Part shown: piece by piece, positions 1 to 5,456 of the stretch
Layout: the number at the start of each line of letters is the position of its first letter
How positions within the stretch are numbered: position 1 is the first letter of the stretch
Assembly (NCBI GenBank): GCA_001770355.1
Contig: MEQV01000049.1
Location: 1 to 6,607 of the forward strand
Origin: Betaproteobacteria bacterium RIFCSPLOWO2_02_FULL_62_17
GTDB lineage: Bacteria; Pseudomonadota; Gammaproteobacteria; Burkholderiales; SG8-39
DNA length: 6,607 nucleotides
Reading direction: 5' to 3'
Position numbers and translations under genes: made by a program
Notes under the pieces: generated by a model
Database searches by the model: none
What the model saw: only the letters and a program-made list of their open reading frames with translations
What the model was told of the DNA's origin: nothing

Positions 1-1
1 C

Positions 2-523
2 CGCCGCGCGGCGGCGTTGAGCGCCGCGCGCGTGGCGATACGATCCCGCGGCACGACGCAGTTGTGGCTGGATCTGGCGCGGCTCATGGCAACGTGGCGC
101 GGCAGCCCGGACACCGGGCGTCAGGCCCGCGAAATGGCGGCCGAAGCCGTTACCCGGCGTTTTCGCCGGCTGGCGGAAGGGGCGGCCAACTCGGCCGGCG
201 GCACGAACCTGCATGAGCTGCGCATTGCCGCCAAGAAGCTGCGCTATGTCAGCGAGTTCTTTGCCGGTCTTTATCCGCGCAAAAAAGTGAAGCGCTTTCT
301 GGGGGAACTGACCGCACTGCAGGACGTGCTGGGTCATATCAATGATGCGGCGATCGGCCAGGCTCTGGTGGCCAGGACGGGCGAGGGCGCGCGGCCCCTG
401 GACGCGCATACCCGCGGGTTCGCCATGGGCTGGATAGCCGCCGGCCAGGCGCAGGCACTGCGTGGCATCGAGGATGCAATAAAGGCATCACTTGAGGCAG
501 GTATTTTCTGGAAACAAACGTGA
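2..523 (+). CDS. CHAD-domain protein, C-terminal part (cut by left window edge)
   Basis: The reading frame is open from base 2 to the TGA at 521-523, giving 173 residues with no convincing start, so the true start lies left of the window. The TTG at 17 has no ribosome binding site and reads better as an internal Leu. The visible part is the second half of a CHAD domain: alpha-helical, Arg/Lys-rich, with the hallmark helix HELRIAAKKLRYVSEFF (about bases 212-262) followed by KRFLGELTALQDVLGHINDA (about 290-349), which fits the usual L-x-x-L-Q-x-x-L-G-x-x-x-D pattern. CHAD domains are known to bind inorganic polyphosphate through conserved His and basic residues and to locate to polyphosphate granules. 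In proteobacteria they often follow an N-terminal CYTH triphosphatase domain, but whether one exists here cannot be seen. The gene ends 15 nt before pap, which suggests co-transcription and a shared polyphosphate role. The family call is firm; the exact function is inferred. Confidence 0.88.
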   Translation, partial: RRAAALSAARVAIRSRGTTQLWLDLARLMATWRGSPDTGRQAREMAAEAVTRRFRRLAEGAANSAGGTNLHELRIAAKKLRYVSEFFAGLYPRKKVKRFLGELTALQDVLGHINDAAIGQALVARTGEGARPLDAHTRGFAMGWIAAGQAQALRGIEDAIKASLEAGIFWKQT

Positions 524-524
524 T

Positions 525-532
525 GGAAGGAG
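525..532 (+). promoter_or_regulatory. Ribosome binding site of pap
   Basis: GGAAGGAG lies 6 nt before the ATG at 539, a near-ideal Shine-Dalgarno sequence and spacing. It begins just after the stop codon of the CHAD gene and supports 539 as the pap start. Its strength suggests efficient translation initiation independent of the upstream gene. Confidence 0.8.
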
Positions 533-538
533 AACGCA

Positions 539-2014
539 ATGTTTGAATCTGCAGAAGTCGGACACAAGGTTGAGAAGGCGGTATATGCGAAGGAGGAGCC
601 CAAGCTGCGTGAAGCGCTGCTCAATGCGCAGTTCGACCTGTCGCAGAATGGCAAATTCGCGACGCTGATCCTGATTGGCGGGGTCGACGGCGCGGGCAAG
701 GGCGAGACGGTCAACCTGCTCAATGAGTGGATGGATCCGCGCCATATTCGCACCGTGGCCTACGGAGAACCCTCGGACGAGGAGCGCGAGCGGCCGATGA
801 TGTGGCGCTTCTGGCGCTCGCTGCCGCCGCGCGGTGAGATCGGCGTGGTGTTCGGCTCCTGGTATACCGCACCCATTGTCGACCGGGTGATCGGCAAGAG
901 CAACGACATCCAGCTGGGTAACGCCATCGACCGCATCCTGCATTTTGAGCGCATGCTGTCTGACGAGGGTGTGCTGATCCTGAAATTCTGGTTTCACCTG
1001 TCGAAGAAGGCGCAGAAAAAGCGCCTGGAGGAAATCGAGTCCAATCCGCGCACGCGCTGGCGTGTCACCAAGCTCGATTGGGAGCGCTTCAAGATTTACG
1101 ACAAATTCAGTAGGATCTCCGCGCATACGCTGCGCGAGACCAGCACCGCCAATGCGCCCTGGACCGTGGTGGAAGGCAGCGACCCGCGCTATCGCAGCCT
1201 GACCGTGGGCAAGATCCTGCTTGGAGCCATGCGCAAGCGCTTGACGGAAAAGACCATCCCCAAGGACCGGGTTGCGGCGCCGCTCGCGCCGGTGATGGAC
1301 AACCTGCAGTTGCTGCGCAGTCTGGATCTCAAACAGAAGCTGGATAAGAAGACTTACGATAAGCGCCTCGAAAAATACCAGGGCGAGCTCAATCTGGCCT
1401 CGCGCAACAAGAAGTTCCGCAATCGTTCGCTGATCCTTTTGTTCGAAGGGTCGGATGCCGCCGGCAAGGGTGGCGCGATACGGCGCATCACCGGCGCGCT
1501 CGATGCCCGCCAGTACACCGTCATTCCGGTGGCCGCACCTACCTCGGAGGAGCGCGTGCAGCCTTATCTGTGGCGTTTCTGGCGGCATGTGCCGCGGCTG
1601 GGCCGGGTAACGATATTCGACCGCACCTGGTACGGGCGGGTGCTGGTCGAGCGCGTGGAAAAGTTCTGCGCCGAAGAGGACTGGATGCGCGCCTATTCGG
1701 AGATCAACGATTTCGAGGAACAACTGGTCGAGGGCGGGGCCATCATCTGCAAGTTCTGGCTGCAGATCAGCGCGGACGAGCAATTGAAGCGATTCAAGTT
1801 GCGCGAGAAGACCAGTTTCAAGCGCTTCAAGATCACCGAGGAGGACTGGCGCAACCGCAAGAAATGGACCGATTATGAGGCGGCGGTTGCCGACCTGGTG
1901 GATCGCACCTCGACCGAGATCGCGCCCTGGACGCTGGTCGAGGCCGAGGACAAGCTTTTCGGCCGGCTGAAGGTTGTGAAAACCGTGGCGGATCGCCTGG
2001 CCAAAGAACTGTAG
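539..2014 (+). CDS. pap: Polyphosphate:AMP phosphotransferase, two-domain PPK2 (class II)
   Basis: This 491-residue cytoplasmic enzyme is predicted to transfer phosphate from polyphosphate to AMP, giving ADP. It carries two tandem PPK2 domains, the fused architecture and length typical of Pap. Domain 1 (about residues 10-235) has a P-loop GGVDGAGKGE at 47-56. Domain 2 (about 265-491) has EGSDAAGKGG at 303-312, a Walker B/lid region IFDRTWYGRVLVER at 359-372 with D361 and R362, and the WRFWR motif at 345-349. In domain 1 the matching Walker B region reads VVFGSWYT (103-110), with Gly in place of Asp and Ser in place of Arg. Domain 1 is therefore probably not catalytic, and domain 2 is the likely active half. 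This asymmetry is, as I recall, usual in the two-domain subfamily. A strong ribosome binding site (525-532) fixes the start. The upstream CHAD gene is 15 nt away. Single-domain PPK2 enzymes can use ADP or GDP instead, but the fused form points to AMP. Confidence 0.94.
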   Translation: MFESAEVGHKVEKAVYAKEEPKLREALLNAQFDLSQNGKFATLILIGGVDGAGKGETVNLLNEWMDPRHIRTVAYGEPSDEERERPMMWRFWRSLPPRGEIGVVFGSWYTAPIVDRVIGKSNDIQLGNAIDRILHFERMLSDEGVLILKFWFHLSKKAQKKRLEEIESNPRTRWRVTKLDWERFKIYDKFSRISAHTLRETSTANAPWTVVEGSDPRYRSLTVGKILLGAMRKRLTEKTIPKDRVAAPLAPVMDNLQLLRSLDLKQKLDKKTYDKRLEKYQGELNLASRNKKFRNRSLILLFEGSDAAGKGGAIRRITGALDARQYTVIPVAAPTSEERVQPYLWRFWRHVPRLGRVTIFDRTWYGRVLVERVEKFCAEEDWMRAYSEINDFEEQLVEGGAIICKFWLQISADEQLKRFKLREKTSFKRFKITEEDWRNRKKWTDYEAAVADLVDRTSTEIAPWTLVEAEDKLFGRLKVVKTVADRLAKEL

Positions 2015-2032
2015 ACTTGGCGGAAATATCGT

Positions 2033-2037
2033 GGGAG
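2033..2037 (+). promoter_or_regulatory. Ribosome binding site choosing the ATG at 2044
   Basis: GGGAG ends 6 nt before the ATG at 2044. An in-frame TTG at 2017 sits only 3 nt after the pap stop and has no comparable site, so this element decides the start of the VOC gene. Confidence 0.6.
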
Positions 2038-2043
2038 CCCGCC

Positions 2044-2481
2044 ATGGCACTGCAGTTCATCGACCACTTCACCATACATGTGCGTACTCCCGACCTCGCG
2101 ACGGTGGCGCGTTTTTACCAGGACGCGCTGGGATTGCGTGACGGGGCGCGGCCTCCGTTCGATTTTCCGGGAAACTGGCTGTATCTGGGCGACAGGCCGG
2201 TCGTGCATCTGGTTGGCACGGACTACGATCCGCCTCTGGGCAAGCCCGAGCCGAAATCGGGTCAGTTCGATCACATTTCGTTCCGCTCGGTCGGGCTGGC
2301 GCAGCAGCGCGAGCGCCTGCGCGGACTGGGGGTCGCATTCGAGGAAGCCACGGTGCCTGCGTCGCCGATTCACCAGATTTTCGTTCGCGACCCTGCCGGC
2401 ATCCTGGTCGAGCTGACCTACGACAAGCAGGCTGAACTGGCCGCTTCCGGCGCTGCCGAAACGCCGGCAACAGCCCTATAA
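2044..2481 (+). CDS. VOC-superfamily protein (glyoxalase/bleomycin resistance/dioxygenase fold)
   Basis: This 145-residue soluble protein has the paired beta-alpha-beta-beta-beta layout of the vicinal oxygen chelate fold. Module 1 opens with FIDHFTIHV (5-13), then the helix TVARFYQDALGL (20-31) and the strand WLYLGDRPVVHLVG (45-58). Module 2 opens with GQFDHISF (73-80) and closes with IFVRDPAGILVEL (112-124). Likely metal ligands are H8, H77 and E123, with H55 a possible fourth, so a metal-dependent lyase, isomerase or dioxygenase activity is plausible. Substrate cannot be told; annotation as a lactoylglutathione lyase would be over-specific. Starting at 2044 removes nine residues that precede the first strand. 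The gene lies 29 nt after pap and 28 nt before the BKACE gene on the same strand, so a shared transcript is likely. The last ~20 residues (Ala/Thr-rich) are a non-conserved-looking tail. Confidence 0.85.
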   Translation: MALQFIDHFTIHVRTPDLATVARFYQDALGLRDGARPPFDFPGNWLYLGDRPVVHLVGTDYDPPLGKPEPKSGQFDHISFRSVGLAQQRERLRGLGVAFEEATVPASPIHQIFVRDPAGILVELTYDKQAELAASGAAETPATAL

Positions 2482-2482
2482 T
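2477..2482 (+). promoter_or_regulatory. Possible -10 box for the BKACE gene
   Basis: A perfect TATAAT overlaps the stop codon of the VOC gene and lies 27 nt before the BKACE ATG, which would give a leader of about 20 nt containing the ribosome binding site. No good -35 match is found 16-18 nt upstream (best about 3 of 6), so this may be chance or activator-dependent. Read-through from pap and VOC is the alternative. Confidence 0.3.
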
Positions 2483-2495
2483 CCACGTCCCATTC

Positions 2496-2502
2496 GGAGG
2501 AG
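2496..2502 (+). promoter_or_regulatory. Ribosome binding site of the BKACE gene
   Basis: GGAGGAG lies 7 nt before the ATG at 2510. It is a strong Shine-Dalgarno sequence and fixes the start, which keeps an N-terminal extension ahead of the first barrel strand. Confidence 0.75.
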
Positions 2503-2509
2503 AAAGCAG

Positions 2510-3511
2510 ATGGCCGACATCAAGGAACTTTATTCGGGAATCCTGACCAGCCTGCATCGCGAGGCGCCGCACAAGACGTTGGCGAAAAAGCTCATCATCA
2601 ACGTGGCGCCCACGGGATCGTTTACCAATCGCGAACAGAATCCGGGCCAGCCCTACACCATGGAAGAGAACGTCAAGTCGGTGGTGGAGGCCTACAAGGC
2701 GGGTGCATCGGTGTGGCACGCTCACGCGCGCGAGAAAAATGGCCTGCCAAGCAAGGATCCAAAGGTGATGAAGGAGACCATCGCGCGGGTCCTGGAGCAG
2801 TGTCCGGATATCGTGACCTCGGTGATCCCCTATGCGGATTACAACGCGCAAGGCGTGGATCTGATCAAGCCCTGCGTGGACATGCTGACCGCTGCGGGCC
2901 CGCAGTACATGCAGTCGGCGGTGCTGCTGATTCAGACCACGGGTTTCTCGGAAAAATTTACCTACTCTATTACGCAGAAGACGCTCACCGACCAGGTGAA
3001 ATACCTGGAGGACCACGGCGTGCGGCCGGAATACCAGTCCACCAGCTATCAGGGAACCAAGGATGTTCTGGACTGGCTGGTTGATACCGGCATCGCCAAA
3101 GATCCGCCGCTGATGAACATCATGACCGGCTTCCATGGCTATTCGCATGGCTCGCCGATCGGCCCCGATCCGTGGAACTACATCTACATGATGACCATGC
3201 AGCAGACCTTCCCCGCGAAAGCGGTGAAGGGCGTGTGCGCGGGCGGGCGCAACTGGATGCCTTTTTCCACCATGGCGATCATGCTGGGCTTTGACATGGT
3301 TCGCGTGGGCATGGAAGACACCGTCTTCGTCTATCCCCACCGCGAAGAAAAAATCCAAAGCTCCGCGCAGGCGGTGCGCAAGATTGTGGCGATTGCCAAC
3401 GAACTCGGACGCGAGATCGCCACGCCTGCCGAAGCGCGGGAGATCATGGGCATCAACGCGGCGGCGAAACGCGTCGGTGCGGGCAAGGCAGAGGCCGACG
3501 CGCTGGCCTGA
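2510..3511 (+). CDS. BKACE/DUF849 family beta-keto acid cleavage enzyme (annotated elsewhere as 3-keto-5-aminohexanoate cleavage protein)
   Basis: This 333-residue cytoplasmic TIM-barrel enzyme belongs to the family that condenses a beta-keto acid with acetyl-CoA, releasing acetoacetate and a new acyl-CoA. Family marks are the first strand KLIINVAPTGS (27-37), the zinc-binding WHAHAR motif with H70, H72 and R74 (69-74), GVCAGGRNWMP (241-251) near the catalytic end, and DMVRVGMEDTVF (262-273) with R265, E269 and D270, which matches the usual VRVGLED. About 26 residues precede the first strand, longer than in the compact Kce enzyme of lysine fermentation, and the YPHREEKIQSS stretch (275-285) replaces the usual Kce-like loop. 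The substrate is therefore probably not 3-keto-5-aminohexanoate, and I give no gene symbol. The ribosome binding site GGAGGAG supports the start. The stop codon overlaps the palindromic repeat that follows. The convergent Bug-type binding protein may bring in a related carboxylate, but that is inference. Confidence 0.9.
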   Translation: MADIKELYSGILTSLHREAPHKTLAKKLIINVAPTGSFTNREQNPGQPYTMEENVKSVVEAYKAGASVWHAHAREKNGLPSKDPKVMKETIARVLEQCPDIVTSVIPYADYNAQGVDLIKPCVDMLTAAGPQYMQSAVLLIQTTGFSEKFTYSITQKTLTDQVKYLEDHGVRPEYQSTSYQGTKDVLDWLVDTGIAKDPPLMNIMTGFHGYSHGSPIGPDPWNYIYMMTMQQTFPAKAVKGVCAGGRNWMPFSTMAIMLGFDMVRVGMEDTVFVYPHREEKIQSSAQAVRKIVAIANELGREIATPAEAREIMGINAAAKRVGAGKAEADALA

Positions 3512-3600
3512 TTAATAGGGGACGTACCACGGTTTCAAGCGGTTGGTTCCCTATTAATCCATCACAGTATTAAGCGAAACTGTGGTACGTCCCCAATTAT
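3510..3600. repeat. Nested palindromic repeat element filling a convergent intergenic gap
   Basis: An inverted repeat has arms at 3513-3536 and 3576-3599 (24 nt each, two mismatches, perfect core GGGGACGTACCAC at 3518-3530 against 3582-3594) and a 39-nt middle. Inside it a second, perfect 11-bp inverted repeat pairs 3510-3520 with 3549-3559, using part of the same left arm. Seen another way, an 18-nt unit GGTACGTCCCCTATTAAT occurs three times: inverted at 3511-3528 (exact), direct at 3541-3558 (15 of 18) and direct at 3584-3601 (16 of 18). The element abuts the stop codons of both convergent genes. GGGGACGTACCAC-type palindromes resemble dispersed REP-like or miniature elements moved by IS200-type (RAYT) transposases in many bacteria; this is recalled likeness, and copy number in the genome is unknown. 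Confidence 0.75.
3513..3599. terminator. Possible bidirectional transcription end hairpin
   Basis: RNA from either strand could fold the 24-bp imperfect stem lying directly after the BKACE stop (plus strand) or the Bug gene stop (minus strand). The downstream tracts (CCCCAATTATTTA on plus, CCCCTATTAATC on minus) hold only scattered U residues, so this is not a classic intrinsic terminator. It could still end or protect both transcripts, since no other terminator is visible in this gap. Confidence 0.35.
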
Positions 3601-4593
3601 TTACTGCGGTGCTTTGGAGGGCGTGATGCCTATGCTGCGGAAAACCTTGAGGGCGTTTTCGCGATCGGCGCGCGCGAACTGCGCGAACTGGTCTGCGGTG
3701 TTGTCGACGTGTTCCAGGGTGTAGGTCTTGTAGAATTCCAGCATCTTGGGGGTGCGGATGGCTCGAGCCAGTTCGGCATTCAGTCTGTCCACGATGGGTT
3801 TGGGGGTCTTGCCAGGGGCATACATGGCGAAGTAACCCTGCAGTCCCGGGTCGCCGCCTTCTTCACCGAGTGTGCTAAGTGACGGCATGAAGCTCGATCG
3901 GCGTGTGCCCACCGCCACAATCGGCTTCATTTTGCCGGCCTTGATCAGCGGGGCCGATACACCGAAGCCCATGTAGGTGATGTCGGCTTCGCCGGAGATC
4001 ACCGCGGGATTGGCCTGTCCGGCGCCCTTGTAGGGGATACCGGCGATATCCACGCCCGCCGAGCGCTTGATCCATTGAAGGTAGAGATCGGGCAGGCTCG
4101 CCGCCCCCCAAGTCGCCCAATTCAATTTTCCGGGATTTGCTTTGGCGTGGGCGATCATTTCCTTGTAGTTGTTGAACGGCGCCTTTGCATTGGCAACCAG
4201 CAGATTATTGGACAAGCCCATGTTGATCACCGGCGCGAAATCGGTGTCCGCGTTGAAGGGAAGATCGGAAAAGAGCGCCGGGTTGTAGCTCAGCGCATCG
4301 GCGACGGCGAGGCACAAGGTATGCCCGTCAGGCGCCGAAGTGGCGCAAGCCTGCATGCCGATGATGGCACTTCCGCCGGGCCGGGTTTCCACGACGACAG
4401 CTTGCCCCATGGACTCGGTAAGAAACGGACCGACGGATCTGGCCATGAGTTCAACCAGGCCGCCAGCCGCATAGGGCACGATGATGCGGATGGGTTTGGT
4501 GGGAAACGAGGGTGCCTGGGCGAGCGCTGCGCTGCCGGCGAGGGCGGTCGCGGCGCATGCCAGCAGCGTAAGCAGCTTGACGGGATATTTCAT
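3601..4593 (-). CDS. Bug/TTT-family periplasmic solute-binding protein
   Basis: This 330-residue protein belongs to the Bordetella uptake gene (Bug) family, periplasmic receptors for carboxylates and related small molecules. Some work with TctAB-type tripartite tricarboxylate transporters. Residues 1-27 form a signal peptide: K2 and K6, hydrophobic core LLTLLACAATALAGSAALA, then ALA-QA with cleavage near 25-27. Family marks follow: FPTKPIRIIVPYAAGG (30-45), the helix start at 46-52 ending MAR, RPGG (71-74), APDGHTL (87-93), IPYKGAGQA (186-194) and the C-terminal helix PIVDRLNAELARAI (266-279). The position that is usually Asp after the GG loop is Glu48 here. Mature-chain cysteines C83 and C94 could form a disulfide. 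The start at 4593 is chosen over an upstream in-frame ATG at 4710 because it is preceded by GGAGG and begins the signal peptide. No tctA or tctB gene is in the window, so it is either an orphan receptor or served from elsewhere. It converges on the BKACE gene and diverges from surE. Confidence 0.92.
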   Translation of the reverse strand: MKYPVKLLTLLACAATALAGSAALAQAPSFPTKPIRIIVPYAAGGLVELMARSVGPFLTESMGQAVVVETRPGGSAIIGMQACATSAPDGHTLCLAVADALSYNPALFSDLPFNADTDFAPVINMGLSNNLLVANAKAPFNNYKEMIAHAKANPGKLNWATWGAASLPDLYLQWIKRSAGVDIAGIPYKGAGQANPAVISGEADITYMGFGVSAPLIKAGKMKPIVAVGTRRSSFMPSLSTLGEEGGDPGLQGYFAMYAPGKTPKPIVDRLNAELARAIRTPKMLEFYKTYTLEHVDNTADQFAQFARADRENALKVFRSIGITPSKAPQ

Positions 4594-4602
4594 GGCGAAT
4601 TG

Positions 4603-4607
4603 CCTCC
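4603..4607 (-). promoter_or_regulatory. Ribosome binding site choosing the Bug-gene start at 4593
   Basis: Read on the minus strand, GGAGG lies 9 nt before the ATG at 4593-4591. It supports this start rather than the in-frame ATG at 4710, which would put 39 basic, non-secretory residues before the signal peptide. Confidence 0.75.
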
Positions 4608-4650
4608 ATAGACGATTTTCGGGAAGCCGTTGCACGCCCGAATGCCGCGC

Positions 4651-4656
4651 ATTATA
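4651..4656 (-). promoter_or_regulatory. Probable -10 box of the Bug gene promoter
   Basis: The minus strand reads TATAAT here (CCTATAATGCGC). Transcription would begin near 4644 and give a leader of about 50 nt before the ATG at 4593. No recognisable -35 hexamer lies 16-18 nt upstream, where the sequence is GC-rich and includes the palindrome GCGATCGC at 4670-4677. The position between divergent genes supports a promoter role. Confidence 0.5.
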
Positions 4657-4697
4657 GGCTGGCCGGAAAGCGATCGCGCCGCGACGCGGGCGCAGGC

Positions 4698-4703
4698 TAT
4701 AAT
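4698..4703 (+). promoter_or_regulatory. Probable -10 box of surE, with a very short leader
   Basis: TATAAT (in GGCTATAATTCGCC) ends only 9 nt before the surE ATG at 4713. With the usual 6-7 nt to the start site, transcription would begin around 4709-4711, leaving a leader of a few nucleotides at most. No Shine-Dalgarno sequence is present between the box and the ATG. The -35 region is GC-rich with no good match and would coincide with that of the divergent Bug promoter. Confidence 0.5.
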
Positions 4704-4712
4704 TCGCCACCC

Positions 4713-5456
4713 ATGCGAATTCTGCTCAGCAACGACGACGGATATTTTTCTCCCGGCATCGCGATACTCGCAGAAACCCTGTCCAAAATCGGCACCGTCA
4801 CCGTGGTCGCGCCGGAGCGGGACCGCAGCGGCGCTTCGAACTCGCTGACCCTTGATCGTCCGTTATCCGTGCGCCGCTCGGCCAATGGGTTCTTGTTCAT
4901 CGATGGGACGCCGACCGATTGCGTGCATATCGCCGTGACCGGGTTGCTCGACCATCTGCCCGATATGGTGGTCTCGGGAATCAATCTGGGCGCCAACATG
5001 GGCGACGATACGATTTATTCGGGCACTGTCGCGGCGGCCACTGAGGGCTACTTGCTGGGCATACCTTCAATTGCCGTATCGCTGGTGGGGAAGGAAGGCA
5101 GGCATTTCGCCACCGCGGCGCGGGTGGCACGCGATCTGGTGGAACGCTGCCGCAAATCGCCACCTGCTGCGCGCATGCTGCTTAATGTCAATGTCCCGGA
5201 TGTGGCGCAGGCCGAGGTGCAGGGCACGCAAGTGACCCGCTTGGGCAAGCGCCACAAGGCCGAGGCGGTCGTCAAAACCACCACGCCGCGCGGCGATACG
5301 GTGTACTGGATAGGCGCCGCGGGCGCCGCCGCCGATGCCGGACCGGGGACTGATTTCCATGCCATCTCCGCGAACCGGGTTTCGATCACACCGCTGCAGA
5401 TCGACCTCACGGACAACCATCAGATGCCACAGATAGAAAAATGGCTGGCCGGCTAG
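4713..5456 (+). CDS. surE: 5'/3'-nucleotidase SurE (survival protein)
   Basis: This 247-residue cytoplasmic metal-dependent phosphatase removes phosphate from nucleoside 5'- and 3'-monophosphates, and the family can also act on short polyphosphate. It is close to the usual length of about 250. The metal and active-site residues are all visible: N7, D8, D9 in LLSNDDG (4-10), S39 in DRSGASNS (37-44), and N91 in VSGINLGANMGDD (87-99), followed by YSGTVAAATEG (102-112). The start at 4713 gives the canonical MRILLSNDDG N-terminus; there is no Shine-Dalgarno sequence, in line with a leaderless mRNA from the TATAAT at 4698. The 3' end overlaps pcm by 16 nt. The surE-pcm-nlpD order is conserved in Beta- and Gammaproteobacteria and is tied to stationary-phase survival, commonly with rpoS after nlpD. 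Confidence 0.97.
   Translation: MRILLSNDDGYFSPGIAILAETLSKIGTVTVVAPERDRSGASNSLTLDRPLSVRRSANGFLFIDGTPTDCVHIAVTGLLDHLPDMVVSGINLGANMGDDTIYSGTVAAATEGYLLGIPSIAVSLVGKEGRHFATAARVARDLVERCRKSPPAARMLLNVNVPDVAQAEVQGTQVTRLGKRHKAEAVVKTTTPRGDTVYWIGAAGAAADAGPGTDFHAISANRVSITPLQIDLTDNHQMPQIEKWLAG

Noticed and set aside
1..14. Perfect 14-bp palindrome CCGCCGCGCGGCGG at the window edge
   Set aside because: Inside coding sequence of Arg/Ala codons in a GC-rich genome; expected by composition.
17..19. TTG as start of the CHAD gene
   Set aside because: No ribosome binding site, the frame is open to the window edge, and the CHAD domain would lack its first half.
488..2050. Long open frame of 520 codons on the minus strand opposite pap
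   Set aside because: It mirrors the codon pattern of a GC-rich gene, has no recognisable domain, and lies wholly over a confident two-domain PPK2 protein.
3314..3328. Small inverted repeat GAAGAC-ACC-GTCTTC in the BKACE gene
   Set aside because: Six-bp stem within the conserved MEDTVF coding region; likely chance.
2069..3358. Long open frame of 429 codons on the minus strand opposite the VOC and BKACE genes
   Set aside because: Composition is His/Arg-rich without domain motifs, and it covers two well-supported genes on the other strand.
4075..4611. Open frame of 178 codons on the plus strand opposite the Bug gene
   Set aside because: Gly/Arg/His-rich antisense shadow covering the signal peptide region of a confident gene.
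4594..4710. Upstream extension of the Bug protein to an ATG at 4710
   Set aside because: It would place 39 basic residues before a good signal peptide and would read through the probable promoter; GGAGG at 4603-4607 supports 4593.
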